DNA of 64,000 nucleotides, from NCBI RefSeq assembly GCF_030651915.1, contig NZ_JAUSBV010000008.1:1-64000 (forward strand), read 5' to 3'. The notes under the pieces were generated by a model. The model had not been told where the DNA came from, searched no databases, and saw only the letters and a list, made by a program, of their open reading frames with translations. How positions within the stretch are numbered: position 1 is the stretch's first letter; each line of letters opens with the position of its first letter. This stretch comes from Parvibaculum sp. (lineage in GTDB: Bacteria; Pseudomonadota; Alphaproteobacteria; Parvibaculales; Parvibaculaceae). Both the position numbers and the translations under genes were made by a program. Below are positions 53,366-61,373 of this stretch, piece after piece.

Positions 53366-54424
53366 ATGAAGTCGTTTCGCATGCCCAAACCGAAAATTGG
53401 CATTGCCCTCGGCGCCGGCGTCGCGCGGGGATGGACGCATATCGGAGTCCTGCGGGCGCTGGCGCGCGCCGGCATCGAGCCCGACATCGTGGCGGGCACA
53501 TCCATAGGCGCGCTGGTCGGCGGCTGTCTCGTGGCAGGCAAGCTCGATCCGCTCGAGGATTTCGCGCGTTCGCTGACCCGCCGGCGCATGTTGAGCCTGC
53601 TCGACCTGCGCTTCCGGTCCTCGGGCCTGATTGGTGATTCGAAACTCGCCGAACTGATGCGCGAACAGCTTGCCGACCTGCGCATCGAAGACCTCGGCCG
53701 CACCTTTGTCGGCGTCGCCACCGAGCTCACCACCGGTCACGAACTCTGGCTGCACAAGGGCGATCTCACCCAAGCGATCCGCGCCTCCTATGCGCTCCCC
53801 GGCGTTTTCGCGCCGGTCGCCATCGACGGCCGTTGGCTGATCGACGGTGCGCTGGTCAACCCTGTGCCGGTTTCGGTTGCCCGCGCGCTCGGCGCCCGTG
53901 TCGTCATCGCGGTCAACCTCAACAACGATCCCTTCGACCCGTCGATTCATCGCCAGGCCCGGTCCGCGCGTTTCCCCGGCTATATCGGCGGCGCGCCGCC
54001 GGCTCTGCCGGAAGACGAACTCTTCCGCGAATTGCAGGAACGCATCGATGAGGAAACGACGGCAGAGGAGGATGCGTCGCTGACCCAGGGTGAAACCACG
54101 CCCGTCGCCGCCCGCATCCGCGAAAAACTGAGGACGCTGCGCTGGAAGCGCACGCCCGAACAGGAACTGATGCGCCGCGTCATTGGCGGCCGCAAGCGCG
54201 GCCCCGGCATCGCAAGCGTCATGCTGGCCTCGCTCAACATCGTTCAGGACCGGCTCGGCCGCATGCGCATGGCCGGCGATCCGCCCGACGTGATGATCGC
54301 GCCGAAGGTCGGCCATCTGAGCCTGCTCGACTTCGACCACGCGGACGAATTGATCCGTCTCGGCGAGCAAGCGGCTGAGGAAGCGATCCCGCAGATCAAT
54401 GAAACGATCGAGCTGATGCAGTAA
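53366..54424 (+). CDS. Patatin-like phospholipase family protein (RssA-like)
   Basis: 352-residue patatin-fold hydrolase. The oxyanion-hole glycine stretch is GIALGAGVARGWTHIGVLRA, the nucleophile is S46 in GTSIG, and the dyad aspartate is D160 in LIDGALVNP. The C-terminal extension of about 140 residues is charged and helical. It may act on membrane lipids or acyl esters. It converges with a CBS-domain gene with a 3-bp gap. Confidence 0.92.
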   Translation: MKSFRMPKPKIGIALGAGVARGWTHIGVLRALARAGIEPDIVAGTSIGALVGGCLVAGKLDPLEDFARSLTRRRMLSLLDLRFRSSGLIGDSKLAELMREQLADLRIEDLGRTFVGVATELTTGHELWLHKGDLTQAIRASYALPGVFAPVAIDGRWLIDGALVNPVPVSVARALGARVVIAVNLNNDPFDPSIHRQARSARFPGYIGGAPPALPEDELFRELQERIDEETTAEEDASLTQGETTPVAARIREKLRTLRWKRTPEQELMRRVIGGRKRGPGIASVMLASLNIVQDRLGRMRMAGDPPDVMIAPKVGHLSLLDFDHADELIRLGEQAAEEAIPQINETIELMQ

Positions 54425-54427
54425 TCT

Positions 54428-54856
54428 CTAGCCGGTGGCGATGTAGAGCTTCAGCGCCTCCGTCTCCATCACCGTCTCGGCGATCCGGTGCTTCACCACG
54501 TCGCCGATCGAAACGATCCCGACAAGCTCGCCGCCCTCGATCACCGGCAGATGGCGGAACCGCCCCGCCGTCATCGAATCCATCAACTCGTCGATCGAAT
54601 CGTTGAGGCTGCAGGTAATGATGCGCGACGTCATCGCTTCACGCACCGGCGTTGTCAGCGCCGCCGCGCCGATCCGCGCGATCGCCTTGATGACATCGCG
54701 CTCCGAGACGATGCCGACCACCTTGCGGTCCTGCATCACGACAATGGCGCCGATCCGCCGCTCGCTCAGCGTCGTCGCTACCCGACCCAGCGTGGCGTTC
54801 GGATCGACCGTCACCACCTCCGGGCCCTTCGCCTTCAAAATCGCCGCAACGTTCAT
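54428..54856 (-). CDS. CBS domain-pair protein
   Basis: 142-residue protein made of two CBS motifs: about residues 10-60 (TVDPNATLGRVATTLSERRI, GIVSERDVIKAI) and 75-130 (LNDSIDELMDSMTAGRFRHL, GIVSIGDVVKHR). Such pairs bind adenine nucleotides and act as energy sensors, but no partner domain is present. GGAGGAGATGCC precedes ATG 54856; the longer frame upstream is not family-like. Confidence 0.9.
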   Translation of the reverse strand: MNVAAILKAKGPEVVTVDPNATLGRVATTLSERRIGAIVVMQDRKVVGIVSERDVIKAIARIGAAALTTPVREAMTSRIITCSLNDSIDELMDSMTAGRFRHLPVIEGGELVGIVSIGDVVKHRIAETVMETEALKLYIATG

Positions 54857-55084
54857 GGCATCTCCTCCCGGTCGGGTCCCGGCCGACAAACCGCGACCGC
54901 GGGCAATCGCCCGAGCCGAAATGATGCGACATTCCGCCGCAGCGAGCAAGGACAACGACAAAAACCCAAGGATTCCGCGGCGTAAAGACCGGGTCTTTGA
55001 CTTCAGAGCCTGCCCGCCCGGATACTGCCTCACAGTTTACCGAGTCCTGCCTCCACTGACCCGACAACAATCCGGCTCCCCGCC

Positions 55085-56383
55085 ATGTGGCAACGCGCCT
55101 ATCTGACCCGGCTGAAGCGCGACCTCGATCTCTGGATCGAGCGCGGCTGGGTGACGGCGGCCAACGCCGAAGCGATCCTCGCTTCCGCCAGCGAACCTGG
55201 CGCCGCGACGCGCCGCATGCCGGCCATGCTGGCGATCCTTGGCGCAGTGCTGATCGGTTTCGCGGTGATGAGCTTCGTCGCTGCCAACTGGCAGGACATT
55301 TCGAAGCTCACCAAGCTGATCCTGATTTTCGCGGCGATGTGGGGCACCTATGTCGCCGCCTTCGCACTTCAGAAGCGCGGCCACCCGGCCTTCGCGCAAG
55401 CCGCCGTGCTGATCGGCCTCGGGCTGTTCGGCGCGGGCATCATGCTGATCGCGCAGATCTATCACATCGTCACCGACGATCCCGGCGGCGTTCTCGCCTG
55501 GTGCGTCGCGGCGCTTGCGACTGCATGGCTGCTGCCCTCGCGCCCGGCGCTGGCGCTCGGCATTCTGCTGGCCGTGATCTGGACATGGTTTGCAATCGAC
55601 ATGAACGACGCAACGCCGCACTGGGCGTTCTGGGTGGCATGGGCGGCCTCCGCCGCGCTGGCGCTGCGCCTGTCATGGCCGCCGGCCTTCCATCTTGTAT
55701 TGATCGCCGGCTTCCTGTGGCAGGCAATCAACGCGGAGGCGATCCTCGACGTCACCGGCTTCTCGCCGACGCAATTCGTGATCCTCGTCATCCTGGGAGC
55801 GTTGGCTCTCTGGATGGCGGCACTCGCCTTCTCCGGCCGCAGCGTCCGCCTCGCCGCCGTGGCCGAGGGCTACGGCATCGTCGTTGCCTTCGCGCTTGTC
55901 GGCATTCTCCAGACCGATCCGGGGTCGGGCGAGCACGCGGCTGCCGGCGCCTCGGGGACAGTGTTCATCACCGCCGCCGTGGTGCTGCTGGCGGCGTTGG
56001 GCGGTCTCGCCGCCATGCGCGACGGGTTGCCGGCACGTCATCTCGCGGGCGTCGCAGCAATGGCCGCGCTGGCGATCGCCTATCCCTTCCTCTCGGTGAC
56101 GAACGCCGCGCTGGTGCCATGGGCCTACGCCGCCGCCATTCTGGCGCTCGCCGCATGGCTCGTCTCCTATGGCGCAGCGCGCGGCAGCCGATTCGCAGTC
56201 AATTTCGGCTTTGTCGTCTTCGCGGCCGAAGTCCTCTGGCTCTATTTCGAAACGCTGGGCACGCTACTCGACACCGCGATCTTCTTCGCGCTCGGCGGCG
56301 TGCTCCTGATCGTCGGCAGCGTCGTCTTCGAGCGCATGCGGCGGCGCATCGTCCGCACCACGGCCGAAGGGGGTGAGGCATGA
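55085..56383 (+). CDS. DUF2157 multi-pass membrane protein
   Basis: 432 residues. A soluble N-terminal segment (about 45 residues, DLDLWIERGWVTAANAEAIL) is followed by roughly twelve hydrophobic helices. The N-terminal DUF2157 block continues into the first helices with VAANWQDISKLTKLILIFAA and ALQKRGHPAFAQAAVLIGLG. Function is unknown. The stop overlaps the start of the next gene (ATGA at 56380), and the pairing of DUF2157 with a GDYXXLXY protein is a recurring arrangement. No ribosome site is obvious before ATG 55085. Confidence 0.82.
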   Translation: MWQRAYLTRLKRDLDLWIERGWVTAANAEAILASASEPGAATRRMPAMLAILGAVLIGFAVMSFVAANWQDISKLTKLILIFAAMWGTYVAAFALQKRGHPAFAQAAVLIGLGLFGAGIMLIAQIYHIVTDDPGGVLAWCVAALATAWLLPSRPALALGILLAVIWTWFAIDMNDATPHWAFWVAWAASAALALRLSWPPAFHLVLIAGFLWQAINAEAILDVTGFSPTQFVILVILGALALWMAALAFSGRSVRLAAVAEGYGIVVAFALVGILQTDPGSGEHAAAGASGTVFITAAVVLLAALGGLAAMRDGLPARHLAGVAAMAALAIAYPFLSVTNAALVPWAYAAAILALAAWLVSYGAARGSRFAVNFGFVVFAAEVLWLYFETLGTLLDTAIFFALGGVLLIVGSVVFERMRRRIVRTTAEGGEA

Positions 56384-57000
56384 ACCCTCGTTTCGGCATG
56401 GCACTGATCGTGCTGGCGCTCGGACAGACGCTGTTTCTCGGCGCCTTGATCTGGGACCGCGTGTCGCTGTTGCGCTCGCCCGATGTCGTGACGCTGAAGA
56501 CCGCGCCCGTCGACCCGCGCGACATCTTCCGCGGCGACTATGTCATTCTGAGCTACGAGATTTCGCAATTGCCGCTCGACAAACTTTCGGGCGACGACGA
56601 ATTCACCGATGGCGATGCCATCCATGTCGAATTGGCGCCGGGCGGCGGAACCTGGAACGCCGTTGCCGCCTGGCGCGACCGCCCGGAGCCGGCGGACGGC
56701 AACAAGATCATCCGCGGGCGTATCGCTTATGTCTTCGAGAATAGGACAGTCACCCGCGCCTTGGACGACGGCACGGAAATGGAAACGGCGCCCGAAGCGC
56801 CCTGCCCCGGTTGCCGGACGGCCAACATTACTTACGGCATCGAGAGCTATTTCGTCCCCGAAGGCGAAGGCCGCGTGCTTGAGGACGAACGCAACGCGGG
56901 AACCCTGACTGTCGACGTCGCGCTCGGCCGCAGCGGGACCGCCGCCATCAAGGGCTTGCGCCTCGACGGCGAACCGATCTACGAGGAGCCGCTGTTCTAG
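56380..57000 (+). CDS. GDYXXLXY domain protein
   Basis: 206 residues with one N-terminal membrane anchor (about 6-30) and a periplasmic domain. The signature is FRGDYVILSYEISQL, after VDPRDIF. CPGC near residue 145 could bind a metal or form a disulfide. It is translationally coupled to the DUF2157 gene, so the two probably form a membrane complex of unknown role. Its stop TAG shares CTAG with the stop of the convergent carotenoid oxygenase gene. Confidence 0.82.
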   Translation: MNPRFGMALIVLALGQTLFLGALIWDRVSLLRSPDVVTLKTAPVDPRDIFRGDYVILSYEISQLPLDKLSGDDEFTDGDAIHVELAPGGGTWNAVAAWRDRPEPADGNKIIRGRIAYVFENRTVTRALDDGTEMETAPEAPCPGCRTANITYGIESYFVPEGEGRVLEDERNAGTLTVDVALGRSGTAAIKGLRLDGEPIYEEPLF

Positions 57001-58427
57001 ACGGCTCCTCGCCAATTGCCGTGAAAACCGAACGGCACGCGCGCCGGCAACTCAACCCGCGCCAGCGGCCCCTTCGAAATATCGTCCGTATCTAGAACGA
57101 TGAAGTCGCTGATATTCCGCGCCGTGTCGTAAACCAGCGACACAACGAAACCGTCGCCTTCCGCCGCGTCTTCCTTGCGCGGCACGAACACCGGCTCGTG
57201 AACATATTGCCCCACACCCGGCTCCCATTCGCGCCGCTTGCCGGACGCCAGATCGATATGCACCAGCGTGTCGTAGGATGAACCCGGCGCTTCCTTCGGC
57301 CGGTTCATCGCCGCGTAATAACCATGCCTGTACCCGTGCCCAGCAAAGCGTTCGTCGAAACGCGGGAACTCGCCGCCGAGATCGGTCAGCACTTCCTCCG
57401 AATAGGAATCCGAGTTGCTGTCGAGATCGAACGTCCAGCGCACCAGCGTCCCCTGTTCGTCGGCAAGGTCCGGCGGCGCTTTCGTTCCGTCTGCGCTCGG
57501 GAAAAGCGGCACGCGCGTATATTTCATCATGTCGGCGATGACGCGCGTGCGCCCGCCTTCATGCGACGTCCAGGCGTTCATCGGGTGATAGACGTAGCAG
57601 GGATCGCCCTTGAACCAGCGGATCGTATCGACGCTGGCGTTGCGCGCCATGATGCCGACATGCGTGCCGGCATCCGGATCCCACGCAATCACAGGGCCAC
57701 CCTTCATGATGCGGTCGATGTCGATCGTCGCCGGAAAGATCGGGAAAACCACGTGTTCATCGGTCACAATGAAGTCATGCACCATGCTGGCGTAAGGTGC
57801 CTTGAACATGTCGCTGCGCGTCAGCGCGCCGTTGCTGTCGACAACCTGATAGGAAATGTCGGGCGACCCGGGCCCGGCCGCCATGTAACCGAAGAAAAGC
57901 ATCTCGCCGGTTTTCGGATCGAATTTCGGATGCGCCGTCATCGGGCCGGAATACTTGCCCTCGAAGGTCCACGGTCCGCTCGTCTCCAGCGTGTCGCCGT
58001 CCATCGCCACCGGTGAGCTGCCCTCGTCCAGCGCCAGAAGCTTGCCCGCATGCCAGACGATATTGGTGTTGGCGACATTGCGTTTGACGTTTTCCGTGCC
58101 CGGCAGCGGTGCTTCGCCGAATGCCACGGAAACCCGGCGCTCGCCCGCTTCGCGCTGAAGCGCGTATTGCTCGGTCCGCACCCAGCGATTGCGATAGCGC
58201 GCTTTGCCACCCTCCACATGGATCGCGTGGATCATCCCCTCGCCGAGGAACCAGTGATATTTCTCCGTCAACGGCGGAAACATCGGGTTCGGTCCGTTGC
58301 GATAGAGCGTGCCCGCCAGCGCCGCCGGCAATTCCCCATGCACGACCAGGTCGGGCGCGTCGCATTCGGCCTGCACAGGCGCAAAATTATTCCGGAGGAA
58401 CGGATTGTTCGGATAGGGCTTGGACAT
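56997..58427 (-). CDS. Carotenoid cleavage oxygenase family protein
   Basis: 476-residue seven-bladed-propeller oxygenase (carotenoid/lignostilbene dioxygenase family). The four iron histidines probably lie in MTAHPKFDP, SMVHDFIVTDEH, VYHPMNAWT and the terminal PFGFHGNW. LYRNGPNPMFPP and YHWFLGEGMIHAI are family starts. It would cleave a C=C bond of a carotenoid, apocarotenoid or stilbene. GGGAGG precedes ATG 58427; a longer upstream frame has no family match. A divergent tetR gene and a shared palindromic region suggest substrate-induced control. Confidence 0.92.
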   Translation of the reverse strand: MSKPYPNNPFLRNNFAPVQAECDAPDLVVHGELPAALAGTLYRNGPNPMFPPLTEKYHWFLGEGMIHAIHVEGGKARYRNRWVRTEQYALQREAGERRVSVAFGEAPLPGTENVKRNVANTNIVWHAGKLLALDEGSSPVAMDGDTLETSGPWTFEGKYSGPMTAHPKFDPKTGEMLFFGYMAAGPGSPDISYQVVDSNGALTRSDMFKAPYASMVHDFIVTDEHVVFPIFPATIDIDRIMKGGPVIAWDPDAGTHVGIMARNASVDTIRWFKGDPCYVYHPMNAWTSHEGGRTRVIADMMKYTRVPLFPSADGTKAPPDLADEQGTLVRWTFDLDSNSDSYSEEVLTDLGGEFPRFDERFAGHGYRHGYYAAMNRPKEAPGSSYDTLVHIDLASGKRREWEPGVGQYVHEPVFVPRKEDAAEGDGFVVSLVYDTARNISDFIVLDTDDISKGPLARVELPARVPFGFHGNWRGAV

Positions 58428-58457
58428 GGCGCGCGCCTCCCGGATGGCGATAAAACC

Positions 58458-58486
58458 ATAACATAACAGTGTTATATCTGTGTTAT
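58458..58486. promoter_or_regulatory. Candidate operator between carotenoid oxygenase and tetR
   Basis: ATAACA-G-TGTTAT at 58463-58475 is a perfect palindrome. A second TGTTAT lies at 58481-58486, 11 bp downstream of the first, and an extra ATAAC at 58458-58462 precedes it. The AT-rich stretch lies between two divergent starts, so the local TetR protein probably binds here and controls both genes. Confidence 0.55.
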
Positions 58487-58531
58487 AGTTACCGCTGGAC
58501 AGCAGGTCAAGCCTGATTGATAGAGAAACAC

Positions 58532-59215
58532 ATGAGTGCCGAAGGAAAAACCAGCCCCGCCGAAACTCGCCGCAACGCACAGCGTGAGGGCCTGCTGGAT
58601 GCCGCCAGCGAAATGTTGATGCATGGCGGCCCGGATGCAATCTCGCTGCGAAAACTGGCAACGAAGGTCGGCACCTCCACCATGGCGGTCTACACGGCCT
58701 TTGGCGGCAAGGAGGGCCTGATCACGGCCCTTTTCGAAGAGGCCTTCGACCGGTTGGCCGCGGCGCAGAACGCCGCCGTCCGCGATCCCGAGCCGCTTCT
58801 CTGGCTTGCCAATCTCTCGCGCGCCTATCGCGACTTCGCACTGAAGAACCCGTCCTATTATGCGTTGATGATCAGCGCCACCTTGCCAGTTCCGGCTGCG
58901 CTGCGTCACAACGAACCGGCAACGAGCGAACCGGCGGCGCGCAGCATTGCGCGCCACCCCTCCTATCAAAATCTGCTGGATGCGATCGAGTCCTGCATCG
59001 CCGAGGGCAGCATGCCCGCCGACGCGGACCCCGCCATTCTCGCCGATGCCCTGTGGGCAACCGTACACGGATTATGCAGCCTCGAGCTTGCCGGTTTCCA
59101 CCTGAGCGCTGAGGACGCGGAGAAACGCTTCAGCGTCACGGCGGGCGCTATCATGCGCGGCCTGCTGACGCAGAAGGGCCTTGAAAAATACGAGAGCTTC
59201 AGTCGTCGGCGGTAA
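58532..59215 (+). CDS. TetR/AcrR family transcriptional regulator
   Basis: 227 residues. The helix-turn-helix region is AQREGLLDAASEMLMHGGPD followed by ISLRKLATKVGTSTMAVYTAF. The C-terminal half (about 80-215) includes LANLSRAYRDFALKNPSYYA and ALWATVHGLCSLELAGF, a WHG-type TetR_C domain. ATG 58532 is preferred to the TTG at 58517. Its 3' end overlaps the convergent DUF4389 gene by 17 bp. Confidence 0.9.
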   Translation: MSAEGKTSPAETRRNAQREGLLDAASEMLMHGGPDAISLRKLATKVGTSTMAVYTAFGGKEGLITALFEEAFDRLAAAQNAAVRDPEPLLWLANLSRAYRDFALKNPSYYALMISATLPVPAALRHNEPATSEPAARSIARHPSYQNLLDAIESCIAEGSMPADADPAILADALWATVHGLCSLELAGFHLSAEDAEKRFSVTAGAIMRGLLTQKGLEKYESFSRRR

Positions 59216-59525
59216 CCGACGGAAACTTGCCGAGCGGAAACGGCTTGTCCTCGCGCGCAAAAATCACGAAGGCCAGACACTCCCATACATATTGAACGAG
59301 GTTGCGGCTGAAGGCGCGCAACTCTTCGTTCTTGCCACCGGTGACGAGAATGACGACAAACTGCACCGCACCGAGAAAGATCGCCACCGAGAAGGCGACA
59401 TTGCCGAGAAACCAGAAGACGATCATATAGACCAGCCGCATCCACAGGTCGCGGCGCCCCGACGTGCCCGTCCCGCTATCCGCTGGCGACGCGTCCGGGC
59501 CCGAATGGGCAGATGTATCGCTCAT
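59199..59525 (-). CDS. DUF4389 domain membrane protein
   Basis: 108 residues. After a polar Ser/Gly/Asp tail (about 1-24) come two membrane helices (LVYMIVFWFLGNVAFSVAIF and FVVILVTG). The NLVQYVWECLAFVIFAREDKPFPLG end is typical of DUF4389. Function unknown. Its stop region overlaps the end of the convergent tetR gene by 17 bp. Confidence 0.8.
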   Translation of the reverse strand: MSDTSAHSGPDASPADSGTGTSGRRDLWMRLVYMIVFWFLGNVAFSVAIFLGAVQFVVILVTGGKNEELRAFSRNLVQYVWECLAFVIFAREDKPFPLGKFPSVTADD

Positions 59526-59609
59526 GAGTTGTCTCCTCCTGAAAATCCGCGCCCGTCAAAGGCCGCCCTGCTGATGTGGTTACTGACAGGCGAGAGTCAA
59601 CCGCCACAG

Positions 59610-60413
59610 CTATTTCTCGCGGTCCTTGCCGAGCCACTCGCCATAATCGACATTGCCAGGTCCCCCGGACGGCGAATAGCGAATCGGATCGAACAGACCG
59701 AAAAGCAGCAAGCCGGCCAGAAAACCACCGAGATGCGCCTCCCATGCAACCTGCGCGGTAACGCCAAGTGCGCCGGAAAGCGCCGTGGCGCCGAACAGAT
59801 AATTGAGCCCGATCCAGACGCCGACAAAGATCAGCGTCCGCCGATCGGTAAGCGAGGCGAGAATGCCGGCACTGCGCCGCGGCGCACCGCCGGACCCCTG
59901 CCCGCCGCCAAGCGCGCCGAGCGGCCCGTCGCCAAGAAACACGAAACGCGCCGCGCCGCCCATCAGCCCCGAAATCGCCGCCGATGCGCCCACCACCGGC
60001 ATCGGCGAAGCGGGATAGATCGTCACATGAAGAAAGGCGCCCGCGGCACCGCAGAGAAAATAGAAGAGAAAGAAGCGCAACGCGCCGAAACGCCGGGCGA
60101 TCGGCGAACCGAAAGCAAGCAGCCAGACCGAGTTGACGATCAGATGCGTCCAGCCGCCATGCAGGAATGTGTAGGTGATCGGCGTCCAGAGTGCCGCCCC
60201 AAGACCGCCCGGCAGACCCTCGACCACGCCTTCATAGCGCAAGGGAAAGAGGGCGAAGAAGAACAGGACGTCCCGCTGCGCGGCGGCGGGCAGCCATTCG
60301 ATCAGCAGATGCAGCCCGACAATGGCGACGAGCAGCGCCAGCACGGCACCCGGCACATTGAACGCCGGCGGTTCCCTGAAGGGCTGAACCTCGCCCGGTC
60401 GCGGATCATCCAT
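59610..60413 (-). CDS. Rhomboid family intramembrane serine protease
   Basis: 267 residues and about six membrane helices. The catalytic Ser is S144 in VVGASAAISGLMG and the His is H227 in WEAHLGGFLAG; HGGWTHLIVNSVWLLAFGSP is the conserved loop-helix. It would cleave membrane-spanning substrates. ATG 60413 overlaps the upstream gene's stop by 8 bp, so the two are coupled. A polar Gly-rich stretch (about 161-180) lies between the catalytic residues. Confidence 0.92.
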   Translation of the reverse strand: MDDPRPGEVQPFREPPAFNVPGAVLALLVAIVGLHLLIEWLPAAAQRDVLFFFALFPLRYEGVVEGLPGGLGAALWTPITYTFLHGGWTHLIVNSVWLLAFGSPIARRFGALRFFLFYFLCGAAGAFLHVTIYPASPMPVVGASAAISGLMGGAARFVFLGDGPLGALGGGQGSGGAPRRSAGILASLTDRRTLIFVGVWIGLNYLFGATALSGALGVTAQVAWEAHLGGFLAGLLLFGLFDPIRYSPSGGPGNVDYGEWLGKDREK

Positions 60414-61032
60414 GCGCGAGTGCCGCCTCAACCAGCGGCAACCGGTCATTGCCGAAATACATGTCGGTCTTGTTGACGAACATCGTCGGCGAACCGAAGC
60501 CGCCGCGCGCGATCAGCTCTTCGGTGTTGGCGCGCAGCCGGTCTTTGACATCGTCGTCCTTGATCCGGTGGCTGACGGTCTCCCAGTCGAGGCCGACGCC
60601 GGCGCAGATCTCGGCCAGCACGTCCGGCTGGCTGATATCCTTGAGATCACCCCAATAGCTGCGAAAGGTTGCCCAGGAAAACGCCGGCAGCTTGCCCTCG
60701 TCCTGCGCGACGATCGCCGCGCGCATCGCGTCGACCGAGCGCACCGGAAAGACGGGTGGCCGTCCGATCTCGATGCCGCAATAGCGAGCCCAGTCCTGCA
60801 GATCCTTGACGTAGTAGCGGCCCTTGACCGGATGCGGATTGGCACGCGCTTCGTAGACGCTCTCGTTAACCGCGTTGAAGACGCCGCCGACCAGGATCGG
60901 CCGCCAGTCGATGGCGACGCCCGCCCGCTCGGCCAGCGCCTCGATGCGGCTGAATGCGAGATAGGTCCATGGACTCGAACAGTCGAAGAAGAATTCCAGC
61001 GTCGCCAAACCGTCGGCTCCTTTGGTGAACAT
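60406..61032 (-). CDS. 2-hydroxychromene-2-carboxylate isomerase family (DsbA/kappa-GST fold)
   Basis: 208-residue DsbA-like thioredoxin fold. The GSH-activating Ser lies in FFDCSSPWTYLAFSRIEAL (residues 15-33), and GGFGSPTMFVNKTDMYFGNDRL ends the family pattern. It would isomerise hydroxychromene carboxylates in naphthalene-type pathways, or act as a general GSH transferase. No aromatic pathway genes are near. It is translationally coupled to the rhomboid gene. Confidence 0.9.
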   Translation of the reverse strand: MFTKGADGLATLEFFFDCSSPWTYLAFSRIEALAERAGVAIDWRPILVGGVFNAVNESVYEARANPHPVKGRYYVKDLQDWARYCGIEIGRPPVFPVRSVDAMRAAIVAQDEGKLPAFSWATFRSYWGDLKDISQPDVLAEICAGVGLDWETVSHRIKDDDVKDRLRANTEELIARGGFGSPTMFVNKTDMYFGNDRLPLVEAALAHG

Positions 61033-61373
61033 GGTTTACAGAATTGCGCGGAGTTTCACCCGCATGGCCCGTTCCCGCAACCGGCTTTCGGGCACCTTGC
61101 GACTGTGCCAATGCCGGACGGCGTTAACGTCCCGTTTAGGTCTTCGGGCGGAACCGGCTGCCCCGCCCGGCTGCTGCGTTCGCAGCTCCCGCCCCTCCGG
61201 TCATGAGAATCGCCCGAAAACCGGGCGTTTCCCGAAAGCCTTAACGAAACGTAACGGCTGGCACAGCGGTTGCAATCCCCTTGGCAACCGAACGGTCGGC
61301 GGCGCGCCGGCAGAATCAAAAAACAATGATCGCCAGCGCCAACCGGACGACCGATGACCTTCAGGAGGCCAAC
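61033..61373. other. 341-bp intergenic region upstream of the CsgG/HfaB-like gene
   Basis: No gene is supported in this stretch between divergent HCCA isomerase and csgG-like genes. It holds a sigma-54 type promoter at 61259-61274 and a TTAA-N7-TTTA motif at 61124-61138 that resembles a CtrA site. No further palindromic operator stood out. Confidence 0.5.
61259..61274 (+). promoter_or_regulatory. Sigma-54 (-24/-12) promoter of the CsgG/HfaB-like gene
   Basis: TGGCAC (61259-61264), five bases, TTGCA (61270-61274) fits the RpoN consensus TGGCAC-N5-TTGCW exactly. The GG at 61260-61261 and GC at 61272-61273 are 10 bp apart, as required. Transcription would begin near 61285, 90 bp before the GTG start. 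An enhancer-binding activator site was not identified. Confidence 0.7.

Noticed and set aside
55087-56376. Long frame-shifted open frame inside the DUF2157 gene
   Set aside because: The translation is almost all Arg/Ala/His without membrane helices; the other frame gives a proper membrane protein coupled to its neighbour.
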